Below are positions 15,421-24,452 of a stretch of 64,000 nucleotides of DNA, piece by piece. The notes under the pieces were generated by a model. That model had not been told where the DNA came from. It made no database searches and was given only the letters and a program-made list of their open reading frames with translations. The position numbers were made by a program, and so were the translations under genes. The stretch covers positions 372,001 through 436,000 of the forward strand of contig AUJT01000001.1 of NCBI GenBank assembly GCA_000424365.1, in the 5' to 3' direction. The DNA comes from Lachnospiraceae bacterium NK4A144 (GTDB lineage: Bacteria > Bacillota > Clostridia > Lachnospirales > Lachnospiraceae). How positions within the stretch are numbered: the first letter of the stretch is position 1; each line of letters starts with the position of its first letter.

Positions 15421-15563
15421 ATCTCCTCTAAAACCTCCTTGCAGATCTCCTTTTAGCGCTATTATGATTAAATCTACAAAAAATATAACATATATCGAGG
15501 CTTTGTGCGATAAACATATTGATTAAATAGGACTGGCTATTTGTTACAGTTTAGAAAAGATCG

Positions 15564-15600
15564 AAAAAACCACCGGACAATGATTGCCCGATGGTTTTTC
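15564..15600 (-). terminator. Intrinsic terminator after the lipoprotein gene
   Basis: On the minus strand AAAAACCATCGGGCAA pairs with the inverted TTGTCCGGTGGTTTTTT, giving a long stem with one mismatch pair and a run of six T. It sits about 70 bases after the upstream lipoprotein stop and before the lemA promoter region. Confidence 0.7.
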
Positions 15601-15612
15601 CTTGAGTATTTA

Positions 15613-15653
15613 ATGATGTAAGGGGCAAAAGTACTTTTGACCCTGGCATCATT
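15613..15653. repeat. Empty copy of the GATGTAAGGGTC palindrome
   Basis: A near-perfect 41-base palindrome: ATGATGTAAGGGGCAAAAG is followed at once by the inverted arm CTTTTGACCCTGGCATCAT. The same arms bound larger inserts at 20774-20963 and 48672-48870. This is the minimal, cargo-free form. Confidence 0.75.
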
Positions 15654-15668
15654 TAATTAAATGCAGCA

Positions 15669-16919
15669 TCAATCAAGCGTACTGTAAAATGAATCTATAT
15701 TTTCTTCCGGCAAAGTAACCGGATCCCATCCATAGTCCTGATATGCTTTGATCGACAGGTTATTTGCGGCAACATAATTCGCTATTATCTGTGCCCTTGT
15801 TTTTTCGCGAAGTTCATCATCTTCTCCGTCTTTCATAAAAGAATCATAGTACTTTCCAAAGATCTTTTTGGCGCTCTCATCAAAGTCACTTCCATCCGCA
15901 ACGATGTCCATGCCTGTAACCTCATATCCAGCATCAGTAGACTTGACATGCATTACGCCCGGATATGAACCGCCGGATGTATTCTCCAGCGTATCGCCGT
16001 TCAGTTTATAATTGAAATACCAGAAATTGCCGTAAAGCAGTATATCATCCTTATTACTATCATCTTCCGCAATGATCACCGGACAAGGGATTCCCACATC
16101 AGCCGGCTCATAATGAAGACCAAATTCATCGATCATATACTTATAAACAACCGAATAGAAAAGCTCCGGTCCAGGATACTCATATGCCGGAAGTGCTGCT
16201 TCGGAAGATTTCTTGTCACCACCTACTGTTGAAAATCCGATAATTGTTGCCTTTTCGTATTCTTCAAACAGCTCGTTGTATCTGGACTCCGCCTTTGCAG
16301 CATCATCGATCATTCCATCCGTAGATTCAAGTGAATATGAATCGTTTCCATCCGTATCAAACTCTACAGAAGCCCTCTCTGTCATTACAAGCTGATTATC
16401 CTCAACCGTATAGGTGCTGATCCAGTGACCACCTGCTGCAAAGAGTTTTCCATCCTGTATTGCCAGCGGATAAGCCGTTCCGCCGCAGGCAACTTTTCCG
16501 ATCTCATACGGTCCTTCATCATTGTACACAAACATAGTTGCATCAATAGCTGCAATATTTCCATCGAGATTGTCATAGGTTCCGCTGCTCACAAAGAAAA
16601 CATCGGTATCCCCGATCTTTTCATTCGCATACCCCATTCCTGCAGAAAGCTTTCTGTCGACTATCTGTGTAAAAGTATCGCATCCCTCTATATCTATACT
16701 CGGTGCGGTTTCTCCCTCATCATCGACATCTGCTTCTGTAGAAGCAGCCTCTGTTTCTGTCTCCTTAGACTCTTCTGATCCATCTTCCGATGCTTCTGCG
16801 CTTGAGGCAGCTGCGACTGTCTCCACCGTATCAGTTTTTTTCGCAGTCGCCGCGCTGCATGCACTTGCAGAAACTACCATAACCCCGATCATAGCCAGTA
16901 CCAATAAACGATTTCTCAT
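15669..16919 (-). CDS. Secreted lipoprotein, unknown function
   Basis: A 416-residue predicted lipoprotein: basic start MRNR, hydrophobic core and a lipobox-like SASAC with the Cys near residue 21. A Ser/Glu/Thr-rich linker (about 30-72) then spaces a globular domain from the membrane. The globular part has repeated acidic turns (EDDSNKDDIL, EDGNDSY-type) and many aromatic residues but no motif I can name. A GAGGGGAG site precedes the ATG. It is flanked downstream by its own terminator and so is monocistronic. Confidence 0.75.
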   Translation of the reverse strand: MRNRLLVLAMIGVMVVSASACSAATAKKTDTVETVAAASSAEASEDGSEESKETETEAASTEADVDDEGETAPSIDIEGCDTFTQIVDRKLSAGMGYANEKIGDTDVFFVSSGTYDNLDGNIAAIDATMFVYNDEGPYEIGKVACGGTAYPLAIQDGKLFAAGGHWISTYTVEDNQLVMTERASVEFDTDGNDSYSLESTDGMIDDAAKAESRYNELFEEYEKATIIGFSTVGGDKKSSEAALPAYEYPGPELFYSVVYKYMIDEFGLHYEPADVGIPCPVIIAEDDSNKDDILLYGNFWYFNYKLNGDTLENTSGGSYPGVMHVKSTDAGYEVTGMDIVADGSDFDESAKKIFGKYYDSFMKDGEDDELREKTRAQIIANYVAANNLSIKAYQDYGWDPVTLPEENIDSFYSTLD

Positions 16920-17044
16920 TTTTTTCTCCCCTCATTATGGTCTTTTAGGGTCATGATATCACACCTGAAAAAATATTTCCATTTGCATACAAGTGCAAAA
17001 AAATGTCACAGGCTTACCCGGTAATAGTGATAACTTTTCAACCC

Positions 17045-18805
17045 TTAAGAATGAAAAATCTTTATATCTTCAAGAATCTGATCGGTTGTCATACCGACTT
17101 CTCTTAAAAGTGTTTCCGGATCGTAACGGTCATAAAATTCCTTATTTAAGCCATAATTTTTAACCATCATCTTGTCAGTACCATAGTAGGAAGCGATCTT
17201 TTCACCAAAACCACCGCTTAAGATACCGTCTTCCAAAGTGATAACGAGGCTGTGATCTGATTTGAGTCCATCAAGAACCGTAGAATCTATGCCGGATGCA
17301 AATCTCGGATTTATGAGTGTTGGCGTATATCCAAGTTCTTCCTTTATGCGTTCTGCGAGAACCTCGCCTCTCTGGTAGAAATCACCCAGTGCAATGATCG
17401 CCGTTTTTTCACCCTTCTGCTCAACTTTATAGCTGTCGATCCTGTCAAAGTTATCATCAGCTTCTCTGTGGCTTACCTGATTTCCGGGGATAAGTATCAT
17501 AACCGGATGCTCTTTCTGATCAACCGACCATGAAAGCATATTTTTGTATTCCTCCGCACTTGTGGGCGCAAGAACCACGAGATTTGGAATATTTGTGAAT
17601 GCTGCAAGACCAAATATACCTAAATGTGTAACATCAGTAAGCCCGTCAAAATTGCAGAAATTCATAACCATGGTAACAGGATTATTATTGATGCAGATAT
17701 CCTGTGAAATCTGATCATAAGCTCTCTGTATAAATGTCATATTGGTGACAACCAGAGGCTTAGCACCATTCTTTGCAACACCTGAAGCTATCGCAACTGC
17801 CGCTTCTTCTGCAATTCCTACATCCATGTACTGTGAGCCCAGCTTTTCGCGTTTTTCTGCCGAAAGACCGATCGCTCCAGGCATCGAGGGTGTTATAACC
17901 ACGAAGTCCTTATCTTTTTCAGCCTTTTCCATGATATAGTCAATGGTCATTCCGAGATAGTTCTCGCCATCGCCAAAGGAAACTGTCGGTGCTCCTGTCT
18001 CACGGTCAAAGGGCATTGTCCAGTGCCATGCTTCTTTATTTGTCTCTGCAAGAGCATATCCCTTTCCCTTCTGCGTATGAATATGAACTACGATCGGGTG
18101 GTCAATATCCTTTACCTTATTAAACAAAGAGATCATTGACTGAATATCATTTCCGTTTTCCTCATAAATATAGTCGAGTCCGTATGCCTTAAAGAGATTA
18201 TTTACAGCTTTGCCCTTTGTTTCCCTCAGTTCTGCAAGGTTTTTGTATATTCCGCCATGTGTCTCGGCGATAGCCATTTCATTGTCATTTACAACGATTA
18301 TGAAGTTTGAGGTCATTTCACCGGCAACATTCAATGCCTCCATTGCCTCACCGCCTGAAAGAGAACCGTCTCCGATAACTGCAATTATATTCTCCGTATC
18401 TCCCTTAAGATCACGTGCATTAGCAAGTCCCGCTGCCAGAGCTATTGAAGTAGAAGTATGGCCTACGTTAAAGAAGTCATGCTCACTTTCCTCAGGGTTT
18501 GTATATCCTGAATCCTCTGAAAACTTTTCGTCATCAATATAGCCGTTACGTCTGCCCGTAAGCATCTTATGCGGGTAGCTCTGGTGCGAGACATCAAAAA
18601 CAAATTTATCTTTTGGAGAATTAAAAACATAATGAAGTGCTATCGTTGCCTCAACCATACCAAAGTTAGGTCCAAAGTGTCCTCCGACCTTTGTAAGCCT
18701 GTTGAAAAGAGCCTCTCTCATTTCAGAAGCAAGTGACTCAAGCTCATCATTCTTTAATTTCTTTACATCATCCGGTGTATTGATACTTTTTAATAATTCG
18801 TACAT
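17045..18805 (-). CDS. dxs: 1-deoxy-D-xylulose-5-phosphate synthase
   Basis: Thiamine-diphosphate enzyme that joins pyruvate and glyceraldehyde 3-phosphate, the first step of the MEP isoprenoid pathway and a source for thiamine and pyridoxal. The 586 residues are somewhat short against ~620. Visible are DVSHQSYPHKMLTGR near 68, the thiamine-binding GDGSLSGGEAMEALN near 145, HIHTQKGKGYA near 243 and the catalytic-type Glu in GIAEEAAVAIASG near 325. The start has a GAGGAG site. It lies 56 bases after a truncated merR behind a MerR-type promoter and is probably co-transcribed with it. It could be a second, specialised DXS-like paralogue. Confidence 0.9.
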   Translation of the reverse strand: MYELLKSINTPDDVKKLKNDELESLASEMREALFNRLTKVGGHFGPNFGMVEATIALHYVFNSPKDKFVFDVSHQSYPHKMLTGRRNGYIDDEKFSEDSGYTNPEESEHDFFNVGHTSTSIALAAGLANARDLKGDTENIIAVIGDGSLSGGEAMEALNVAGEMTSNFIIVVNDNEMAIAETHGGIYKNLAELRETKGKAVNNLFKAYGLDYIYEENGNDIQSMISLFNKVKDIDHPIVVHIHTQKGKGYALAETNKEAWHWTMPFDRETGAPTVSFGDGENYLGMTIDYIMEKAEKDKDFVVITPSMPGAIGLSAEKREKLGSQYMDVGIAEEAAVAIASGVAKNGAKPLVVTNMTFIQRAYDQISQDICINNNPVTMVMNFCNFDGLTDVTHLGIFGLAAFTNIPNLVVLAPTSAEEYKNMLSWSVDQKEHPVMILIPGNQVSHREADDNFDRIDSYKVEQKGEKTAIIALGDFYQRGEVLAERIKEELGYTPTLINPRFASGIDSTVLDGLKSDHSLVITLEDGILSGGFGEKIASYYGTDKMMVKNYGLNKEFYDRYDPETLLREVGMTTDQILEDIKIFHS

Positions 18806-18861
18806 TTTTTTGCTCCTCTATAGTTGCCAAATTTTATCTTCCTAAACGTTGGCTCCTCTAT

Positions 18862-19080
18862 TTATTCCCAGGTAAGCTCGCCTGTTTTCTGTGCTATTTC
18901 ATATCTGCCAATCTTGTATTCGAGTTTTTCCAGTGCCGTATCATATTTTTTTCGTGTTTCAAGTATCTGTTCCCTGACTTCTTTTAATAAATTGGTTCTT
19001 GCCTCTATTGTCGAGTCTCCAATCTGAAACAGCTTCACATATTCGATCAGCATTTCCACCGGAACTCCGGCAGCTCTCAT
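18862..19080 (-). pseudogene. MerR-family regulator lacking its DNA-binding domain
   Basis: The 72-residue frame begins exactly where the central helix of a MerR regulator of the aldehyde-responsive type would sit (MRAAGVPVEMLIEYVKLFQIGD). It continues through the long dimerisation helix to a normal C-terminus. The ~55-residue winged helix-turn-helix that should precede it is absent; the upstream bases have no matching coding sequence. Only a weak AAGCGG precedes the ATG. A typical MerR-controlled promoter lies 40 bases upstream, so the original gene was probably autoregulated. It could be a decayed gene or a surviving dimerisation-only peptide. Confidence 0.75.
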
Positions 19081-19121
19081 ACATACCGCTTAAAACTAAT
19101 CAAAGAGCTCTTGACACGATC

Positions 19122-19152
19122 ATGTTACACCTTGGAGTGAACTCTAAGTCAA
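19122..19152 (-). promoter_or_regulatory. MerR-type promoter/operator
   Basis: On the minus strand TTGACT and TAACAT are separated by a 19-base spacer that contains the dyad CTTAGAGT / ACTCCAAGG. An over-long spacer with a dyad between -35 and -10 is the standard target of MerR activators. It points at the merR remnant and dxs. Confidence 0.75.
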
Positions 19153-19173
19153 TATATTTTTATATAATTATGC

Positions 19174-19213
19174 CAAAAAGAGCTGACAGAGATTGTTAGT
19201 CTCCATCAGCTCC
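19174..19213 (-). terminator. Intrinsic terminator after the adenylate-forming enzyme gene
   Basis: Minus-strand GGAGCTGATGGAGA pairs with TCTCTGTCAGCTC, followed by TTTTT. It closes the upstream gene before the MerR-type promoter. Confidence 0.7.
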
Positions 19214-19238
19214 GAATAATTTGATATCCACAGACCTT

Positions 19239-20717
19239 TCAAGCAAAAGATATCAATTTCTTCCTCTGCAGCTTTCCATTAGAGGTTCTCGGGATTTCAT
19301 CTATGAACTCGATGATCTTCGGAACCTTATTTCCATCCAGCTCTTTCTTCAGGAACTGTCTGTAACCGTCGAGATCAAAGCTGTCCTGTGTTCCGTTTAC
19401 TGCGATGAAAAGCTTCGGAACCTGTCCCTGAATATTGTCCGGTGCAGGAACAACTGCGCAGTCAGCAACTCCATCAAATTTCCTTGAAACACTCTCGATC
19501 TCATCAGGACTGATCTTTATTCCTGCACAATTTATGACATCATCTTCACGACCAAGGCAATAAACAAAACCAGCTTCATCACAGAATCCAAGATCGTTAG
19601 TATAAATGTACTTTCCATCGGAAGCCTGTGCTGTGAGATCCGGTGCGTTCAGATACTCTTTCATGTTCTGAGGACCGCCTGTTGCGATAAATCCGGGGTT
19701 CTCACGTGTTGCCTCTATCTTATTATGCTCTTTATCCACAAAGATAAACTCTGCATTTTTTGACGGATGACCGATACACTGAGGACGCTCAACACCATCA
19801 TTAAAGTTCAGTGCGCAGGTACGGCCGGATTCTGTAGATCCATAGAAATTGTAGAGTCTTGTATTCGGCAGCAGCTTACAGAGACGCTTCTTGTCTTCTT
19901 CTACAAGCGGTGCGCTTCCGAGCTCGATGTAATCAAGCTGATCCTTATATTCTCCAAGTGTATCATCCGTAAGCTGGAACAACGCACTAAGGATGGAAGG
20001 CGCCATGTCGATCGCTGTACATTTATATGTATCAAGAAGGTTGTAGAAAGCCTTTGCCATCAGCACGCCATTTGAGAATACGCATCCATTTCCATAGTAT
20101 GTATTGGAGTATACTGTACGGATACCGTGACTATGGGACAGCGGCATAGGGATAAGTTCTATATTTCCGGACTTCATTTCTGTATTAAGTCCGATATTTT
20201 CTGCAATCGCCACATTATTTCTGTGTGTGATAACTATTCCCTTTGATTTACCGGTAGTACCTGTAGAGAAAAGATACTCTGCTACATCATCAAGTTCCGG
20301 GAATACAGGGTCTGGAAGGGTCTCAGAAGGATCGATATCATATACTGTTTTAAGATCCATAAACGGCAATATACCTGTATTTGCTTTTTTATTGCCGATG
20401 ATCAAAGATGCCTTTGAATCTGCAGCTATTTCTGCAATCCTTGCTTCACTTGCGCCCTTTTCTATAGGAACTGCAATAAATCCTGCAAGCTGTATCGCAA
20501 AAACTGATGCCACATAAGCGCAGTCCTGTGTGCAATAAGCCATGATAGCGCTCTTTTCCGGTAGTTCAGGCATATTTTTCAGATGTCCTGCGATCTTTCG
20601 GATAAGCTCCCATCCCTCTTTATAAGTCAGGCTCTTTTTGCTGTCAGCCATCATCAGTCTATCGCAATGCTCTTTATCCGCTGCATATATAGAAATCTTT
20701 TCTAAAATCGTACTCAC
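19239..20717 (-). CDS. Class I adenylate-forming enzyme (acyl-CoA synthetase/AMP-ligase type)
   Basis: A 492-residue ANL-superfamily enzyme that activates a carboxylic acid as acyl-AMP, usually before transfer to CoA or a carrier protein. The P-loop FSTGTTGKSKGIVITHRN lies near residue 170. NFYGSTESGR near 289, YTNDLGF near 371 and CLGREDDVINCAGIKISPDEIE near 385 give the remaining core motifs, and the C-terminal catalytic lysine is in RTSNGKLQRKKL. The start is GTG, 6-7 bases after GAGG. Substrate cannot be deduced; no carrier protein or condensing enzyme is adjacent. Confidence 0.88.
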   Translation of the reverse strand: MSTILEKISIYAADKEHCDRLMMADSKKSLTYKEGWELIRKIAGHLKNMPELPEKSAIMAYCTQDCAYVASVFAIQLAGFIAVPIEKGASEARIAEIAADSKASLIIGNKKANTGILPFMDLKTVYDIDPSETLPDPVFPELDDVAEYLFSTGTTGKSKGIVITHRNNVAIAENIGLNTEMKSGNIELIPMPLSHSHGIRTVYSNTYYGNGCVFSNGVLMAKAFYNLLDTYKCTAIDMAPSILSALFQLTDDTLGEYKDQLDYIELGSAPLVEEDKKRLCKLLPNTRLYNFYGSTESGRTCALNFNDGVERPQCIGHPSKNAEFIFVDKEHNKIEATRENPGFIATGGPQNMKEYLNAPDLTAQASDGKYIYTNDLGFCDEAGFVYCLGREDDVINCAGIKISPDEIESVSRKFDGVADCAVVPAPDNIQGQVPKLFIAVNGTQDSFDLDGYRQFLKKELDGNKVPKIIEFIDEIPRTSNGKLQRKKLISFA

Positions 20718-20773
20718 GTTGAAACCTCTTTCATATTTATTCGGCGCGCATATTTCTCAAAATATGATCATAA

Positions 20774-20963
20774 GATGTAAGGGTCAAAAGTAAATTTTGC
20801 CCCTTACTGATGTCACGGATTGCTTCATTGCTACGCAATTCCCGCAATCCTAAAACACTCGCATTCCGCGTAATAACGCTACTTGCTCGTGTTTTGTGGG
20901 TCCCAAGGTCTCAATCCTCTTTGTGCAAGCACAATCGGATTTTGACCTTTTGACCCTGACATC
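20774..20963. repeat. GATGTAAGGGTC palindrome cassette with hairpin cargo
   Basis: The left arm GATGTAAGGGTCAAAAG at 20774 is paired with two inverted arms: a near one (TTTTGCCCCTTAC, ending ~20813) and the outer CTTTTGACCCTGACATC ending at 20963. Between them lie three more hairpins: GGATTGC/GCAATCC, AAAACAC/GTGTTTT and TTGTGC/GCACAA. There is no coding capacity. It fills most of the gap between two genes. Confidence 0.65.
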
Positions 20964-21018
20964 ATCATAACGCGCACAGCTTTTTAATTATACCATCAAA
21001 ATCCGGTCGCAGAAACCT

Positions 21019-21747
21019 TCAATCCATCCGAAAAGTTCTCTCCGGATCCGGGAAATCATAAAGCATCCTGTCGCACTCAGTAAACATGTGCTCAATTATC
21101 CTTTTTGTGCTCTCTTCTGTTATCATTTCCAGGTCATCCAGCGACGCTCTCGGTGCAGATCTGAAATCCTGGACCTGGACTACCATCTTATCTTTTAGGT
21201 TATGCAGCGAAAAATTCTCATCAAAACCAAAATGATGGATAATGTCCCCAAGATCAGGTTCATCCAGTGCACAAAAAATTGATTCCATGATCTCACGATT
21301 TTTAGGACAGGTCTGATACAAATAAAAGTCCTGCTCAAGACATTCACTTCGATATACCCGTCTGAAACCGGTCACATCGTCCGTACCGTACTTAATGAGA
21401 TTTGGTCCGTATAAAAGCTGACCATTAAAAATATCTGCCAGTATGTGCAAAAAATATCCCTTTAAGAACGAATCATCTTTTTCGTTTCTTACAATTTTTT
21501 GCTTTTCGGTATAGATACTCTTAAGTCGTGCATACCAGATATTCATGGGTACTTCCTCATATACTTCGCCCCATGTCTCCTCAGGCTGAAGGTAGTGACT
21601 CCCCGCCTTTATCTCACCACGGTAGTCTCGTCTGGCATGAACTGCATCCGGTGCGACGTTTGCCAATAAAAAAAGTTCTCGCTCCGGTATATTTCTCTTT
21701 TCTGCAAATCTATCTGCAATGATCAGATGTGTCATTGCGTAAGGCAT
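21019..21747 (-). CDS. Zinc-dependent phospholipase C-like protein
   Basis: A 242-residue protein starting MPYAMTHLIIADRFA, with the NVAPDAVHARRDYR motif near residue 31 and GYFLHILADIFNG near 93. The spaced His/Asp residues fit the Zn_dep_PLPC family of metal-dependent hydrolases. The start is set at the ATG 9-10 bases after AAAGGAG; a longer frame of 17 more codons has no ribosome binding site. No signal peptide, so it should be cytoplasmic. Natural substrate is unknown for this bacterial group. Confidence 0.75.
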   Translation of the reverse strand: MPYAMTHLIIADRFAEKRNIPERELFLLANVAPDAVHARRDYRGEIKAGSHYLQPEETWGEVYEEVPMNIWYARLKSIYTEKQKIVRNEKDDSFLKGYFLHILADIFNGQLLYGPNLIKYGTDDVTGFRRVYRSECLEQDFYLYQTCPKNREIMESIFCALDEPDLGDIIHHFGFDENFSLHNLKDKMVVQVQDFRSAPRASLDDLEMITEESTKRIIEHMFTECDRMLYDFPDPERTFRMD

Positions 21748-21891
21748 ATGAAAACGCTCCTTTCGCGCTAACCACGCATTATTTTCGCATTTGATCAATA
21801 TTATAACAGAGTTATTCTCTATGTTATAATGCTAATAATAAGTTCAAAATTAAAAATCCAATAATACTTACCAAACAAGGAACAAATAAAC

Positions 21892-22944
21892 ATGTCAGAT
21901 TACAAGAAAGTAAAGAATTACGAAGTACGTCAGAAAGCGAATAAGATAATAGAAAAACTGCCGGATTATGTTCATGATTACTTTCTGGAGCGAGAGATCC
22001 GTCTTAGTGCTATGTCGATCTATTCCTATGCAAATCAGCTCCAGACCTTCTTTAATTTTCTCATAGAACACAATCCTGCACTTTCAAACAAAAAGGCATC
22101 CGAGATCAGTCTTGATGATCTGAATATGCTTAATGACCGTGACGTTGTAGAATTTATGCACTATCTAAGGAATTACCCGGAGAAACGACCGGACGGTACA
22201 GTGCGTTTCGTTGAGTGCACACCTGTGACAATCCAGCATTATACCGTTGCTCTCAATACATTCTGGAAATATCTGGTTGTCCGCCACATGGTTGATTCCA
22301 ACCCTATCGAGCTCATTACCCGTGCCAAGCTTCCAAAGCAGGAAGTAATATACCTTGATAAAGAAAGGCGTGATCAGTTTTTAGATGCTGTGGAAAGTGG
22401 AGACGGACTTAATGACCGTCAGGCAAAGTTTCACGAAAAGAACGGGCCTCGTGACCTGGCGATCATGAACGTTTTCCTTTCGACCGGTATCCGAGTATCC
22501 GAGCTTGTGGGAATGGATATAAATGACATTGATTTCGGAAAACACAGTATCAATGTTTTTAGAAAAGGTGGAAATTTCGACAGAGTATTCTTCAGTGACA
22601 AGGCCGAATTCTATCTGAAACAGTATCTGGATGTGCGTGAAGAATTGTACGAACCTGACGAAAAAGAACGCGCTGTATTCTTAAACAGAAGCGGAAAGCG
22701 GATAAGTGTACGTTCTGTTCAATTAATGGTAAAAAAATACATAAACGCCTCAATGCCGTCAGAAGCTGAGCGGATAACTCCGCATAAACTTAGATCGACT
22801 TATGCAGAAACCATGCTAAAAGCGACCGGTGGAGACCTCGAAAAAGTCCAAAAGCTCCTCGGTCACTCCTCAATCACTTCTACGACCCATTACGTAGACA
22901 GTACAGAAGCAGAAAAAGCGTCTGTCAGAAATCTTTCTCAATAA
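21892..22944 (+). CDS. Tyrosine recombinase (XerC/XerD-like integrase)
   Basis: A 350-residue site-specific recombinase. The N-terminal SAM-like core-binding domain (about 24-140) precedes a catalytic domain with all active residues: Arg201 (STGIRVSEL), Lys225 (FRKGGN), His298 and Arg301 (PHKLRSTYA), His325 (LLGHSSITSTTHY) and nucleophile Tyr334. It stands alone with no excisionase or phage genes nearby. It could be a chromosomal Xer-type protein rather than a mobile-element integrase. Start follows AAGGA. A strong bidirectional terminator follows. Confidence 0.9.
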   Translation: MSDYKKVKNYEVRQKANKIIEKLPDYVHDYFLEREIRLSAMSIYSYANQLQTFFNFLIEHNPALSNKKASEISLDDLNMLNDRDVVEFMHYLRNYPEKRPDGTVRFVECTPVTIQHYTVALNTFWKYLVVRHMVDSNPIELITRAKLPKQEVIYLDKERRDQFLDAVESGDGLNDRQAKFHEKNGPRDLAIMNVFLSTGIRVSELVGMDINDIDFGKHSINVFRKGGNFDRVFFSDKAEFYLKQYLDVREELYEPDEKERAVFLNRSGKRISVRSVQLMVKKYINASMPSEAERITPHKLRSTYAETMLKATGGDLEKVQKLLGHSSITSTTHYVDSTEAEKASVRNLSQ

Positions 22945-22948
22945 CACG

Positions 22949-22982
22949 AAATGCGTGAGCTCTTTTCGAAGCTCACGCATTT
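22949..22982. terminator. Bidirectional terminator between convergent genes
   Basis: A perfect 13-bp stem AAATGCGTGAGCT / AGCTCACGCATTT with an 8-base loop sits within the 41 bases between the recombinase and the convergent glycosyltransferase-like gene. Confidence 0.8.
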
Positions 22983-22985
22983 CTA

Positions 22986-24434
22986 TTATACCTTCGGGAC
23001 TTTTCCATCCTTTATGGCTTTTATACCGGATACAATGTTTTCAAGAGCATTATGTCTCCAGAAATCATCTGTATACTTTAATTCTGTATCCATCTTTCTA
23101 TTTTTGATCAGCGCCGCAAGTTCTTCTGCATCATTAAAAAACTGTGCATGCCCGGATTCAACAAGCGGTTTCATACAGTATGCCTTAGGAATATCCCAAA
23201 TATAGGTTTCCAGTAAAAAGCTCTTTCCTTCATATATTGCTGTTGATTCTACACCAACCTGCATGCTGCATTCAGAAAAAAGCTTATAAAGAGATGTCGA
23301 ATTATCGGAAATCACTTCAACTCCCGAATCTTTAAGTGTTCCATATCTTTCACGCCAGATCGAATACTCCACCGGGTGAAGCTTAAATATCACTCGCAGA
23401 TCAGGGATCAACTCCTTTAGCTTAACAGCAACTTCCGACATCATCTTTCCATACTTGAGACTGGACAAGAATATGATGGAGTTTTTATCATGTTTCCAGT
23501 TTTCTATCGGAAATTCCTTCATCAGTATATCGTGATACGGAAATCCCATAGGACATAAATGATCTTCCGGAATAGGAAGCTGCCATGTCTCTGACCAGGA
23601 TCTGCCAAAGGTGAAATACCATTTGGGATATTGTTTCACTCTCGCATTCTTCGGGAACCATACCGTAGTTGTACCTATTCCATGCTGAAGCTCTATGGTT
23701 TCTATTCCACGATCAGCAGCAATCTCATTTATGATCTGTGTGTCAAAACTTCCGCCGACAACTTCGACAATGACCTTGGGATTTATCTTATCAAGCATCT
23801 TCTCGAAGGCTTTTTTTCTGTAACGATACATAAAATACAGAACAGTAGCTCTTTCAGAGAAAAGGTTGATATCCGGGTGCAGACCGTAATTCTCAATAAG
23901 ATCCTGAAAATATCCTGCCATTTCATTTCGGATCGTTCTTCGTACTCTTTTATACCAGCCCGGTCTGAAATACTTCATTAAATATCGGTAGATATAACTC
24001 AGATTGCTGATCCTGTCTGCATATATCAGATTCTTGGTATATACCTCATCTGCTTTATATTTTCCATATCCAAGACGCTGTAACGTGACTGAACCCGGGA
24101 AATGATCCGCAACCAGATCTGTATATATTGAAACAAACTTTCCATCGATCTTCTGACGCCTTGTATGACAGACAAACATGACATCAGAATGCTCTTTCGG
24201 AATTTTAGGCATTGGTGCAAAGATCATAAGAGCCTGCTTTATTTTATCTACGAAACTTGCCTTGGAAGAGTTTTTCATATTTGTATAAAAAACAGGTTCC
24301 ATCTCTGTTATCTCGTCTTCAAACGACTTAAACATATCCCGTCGCATAAAGTTCCAGTACTTAAATCCATCTATTTCCTGATTATTTAGGAGATCATGTT
24401 CTATCTCCCAGTCATTAAATCGTTCCTTACTCAT
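22986..24434 (-). CDS. GT-B-like surface polysaccharide glycosyltransferase, putative
   Basis: A 482-residue cytoplasmic protein. The C-terminal half has features of capsule/teichoic-acid type GT-B transferases: VEVVGGSFDTQIINEIA, the ELQHGIG motif near residue 250, FTFGRSW near 283, IFKLHPVE near 352 and a GVESTAIYEGKSFLLE segment near 405, where such enzymes bind the nucleotide donor. The sugar or polyol-phosphate donor cannot be told. It is followed 19 bases from a flippase gene transcribed first, and the two probably form a small polysaccharide operon. Confidence 0.65.
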   Translation of the reverse strand: MSKERFNDWEIEHDLLNNQEIDGFKYWNFMRRDMFKSFEDEITEMEPVFYTNMKNSSKASFVDKIKQALMIFAPMPKIPKEHSDVMFVCHTRRQKIDGKFVSIYTDLVADHFPGSVTLQRLGYGKYKADEVYTKNLIYADRISNLSYIYRYLMKYFRPGWYKRVRRTIRNEMAGYFQDLIENYGLHPDINLFSERATVLYFMYRYRKKAFEKMLDKINPKVIVEVVGGSFDTQIINEIAADRGIETIELQHGIGTTTVWFPKNARVKQYPKWYFTFGRSWSETWQLPIPEDHLCPMGFPYHDILMKEFPIENWKHDKNSIIFLSSLKYGKMMSEVAVKLKELIPDLRVIFKLHPVEYSIWRERYGTLKDSGVEVISDNSTSLYKLFSECSMQVGVESTAIYEGKSFLLETYIWDIPKAYCMKPLVESGHAQFFNDAEELAALIKNRKMDTELKYTDDFWRHNALENIVSGIKAIKDGKVPKV

Positions 24435-24452
24435 ATTTTTTCCTTACCCAAC

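Noticed and set aside
21892-22944. Integrase of a prophage or integrative element
   Set aside because: No excisionase, phage or conjugation genes and no attachment-site repeats or tRNA are visible nearby.
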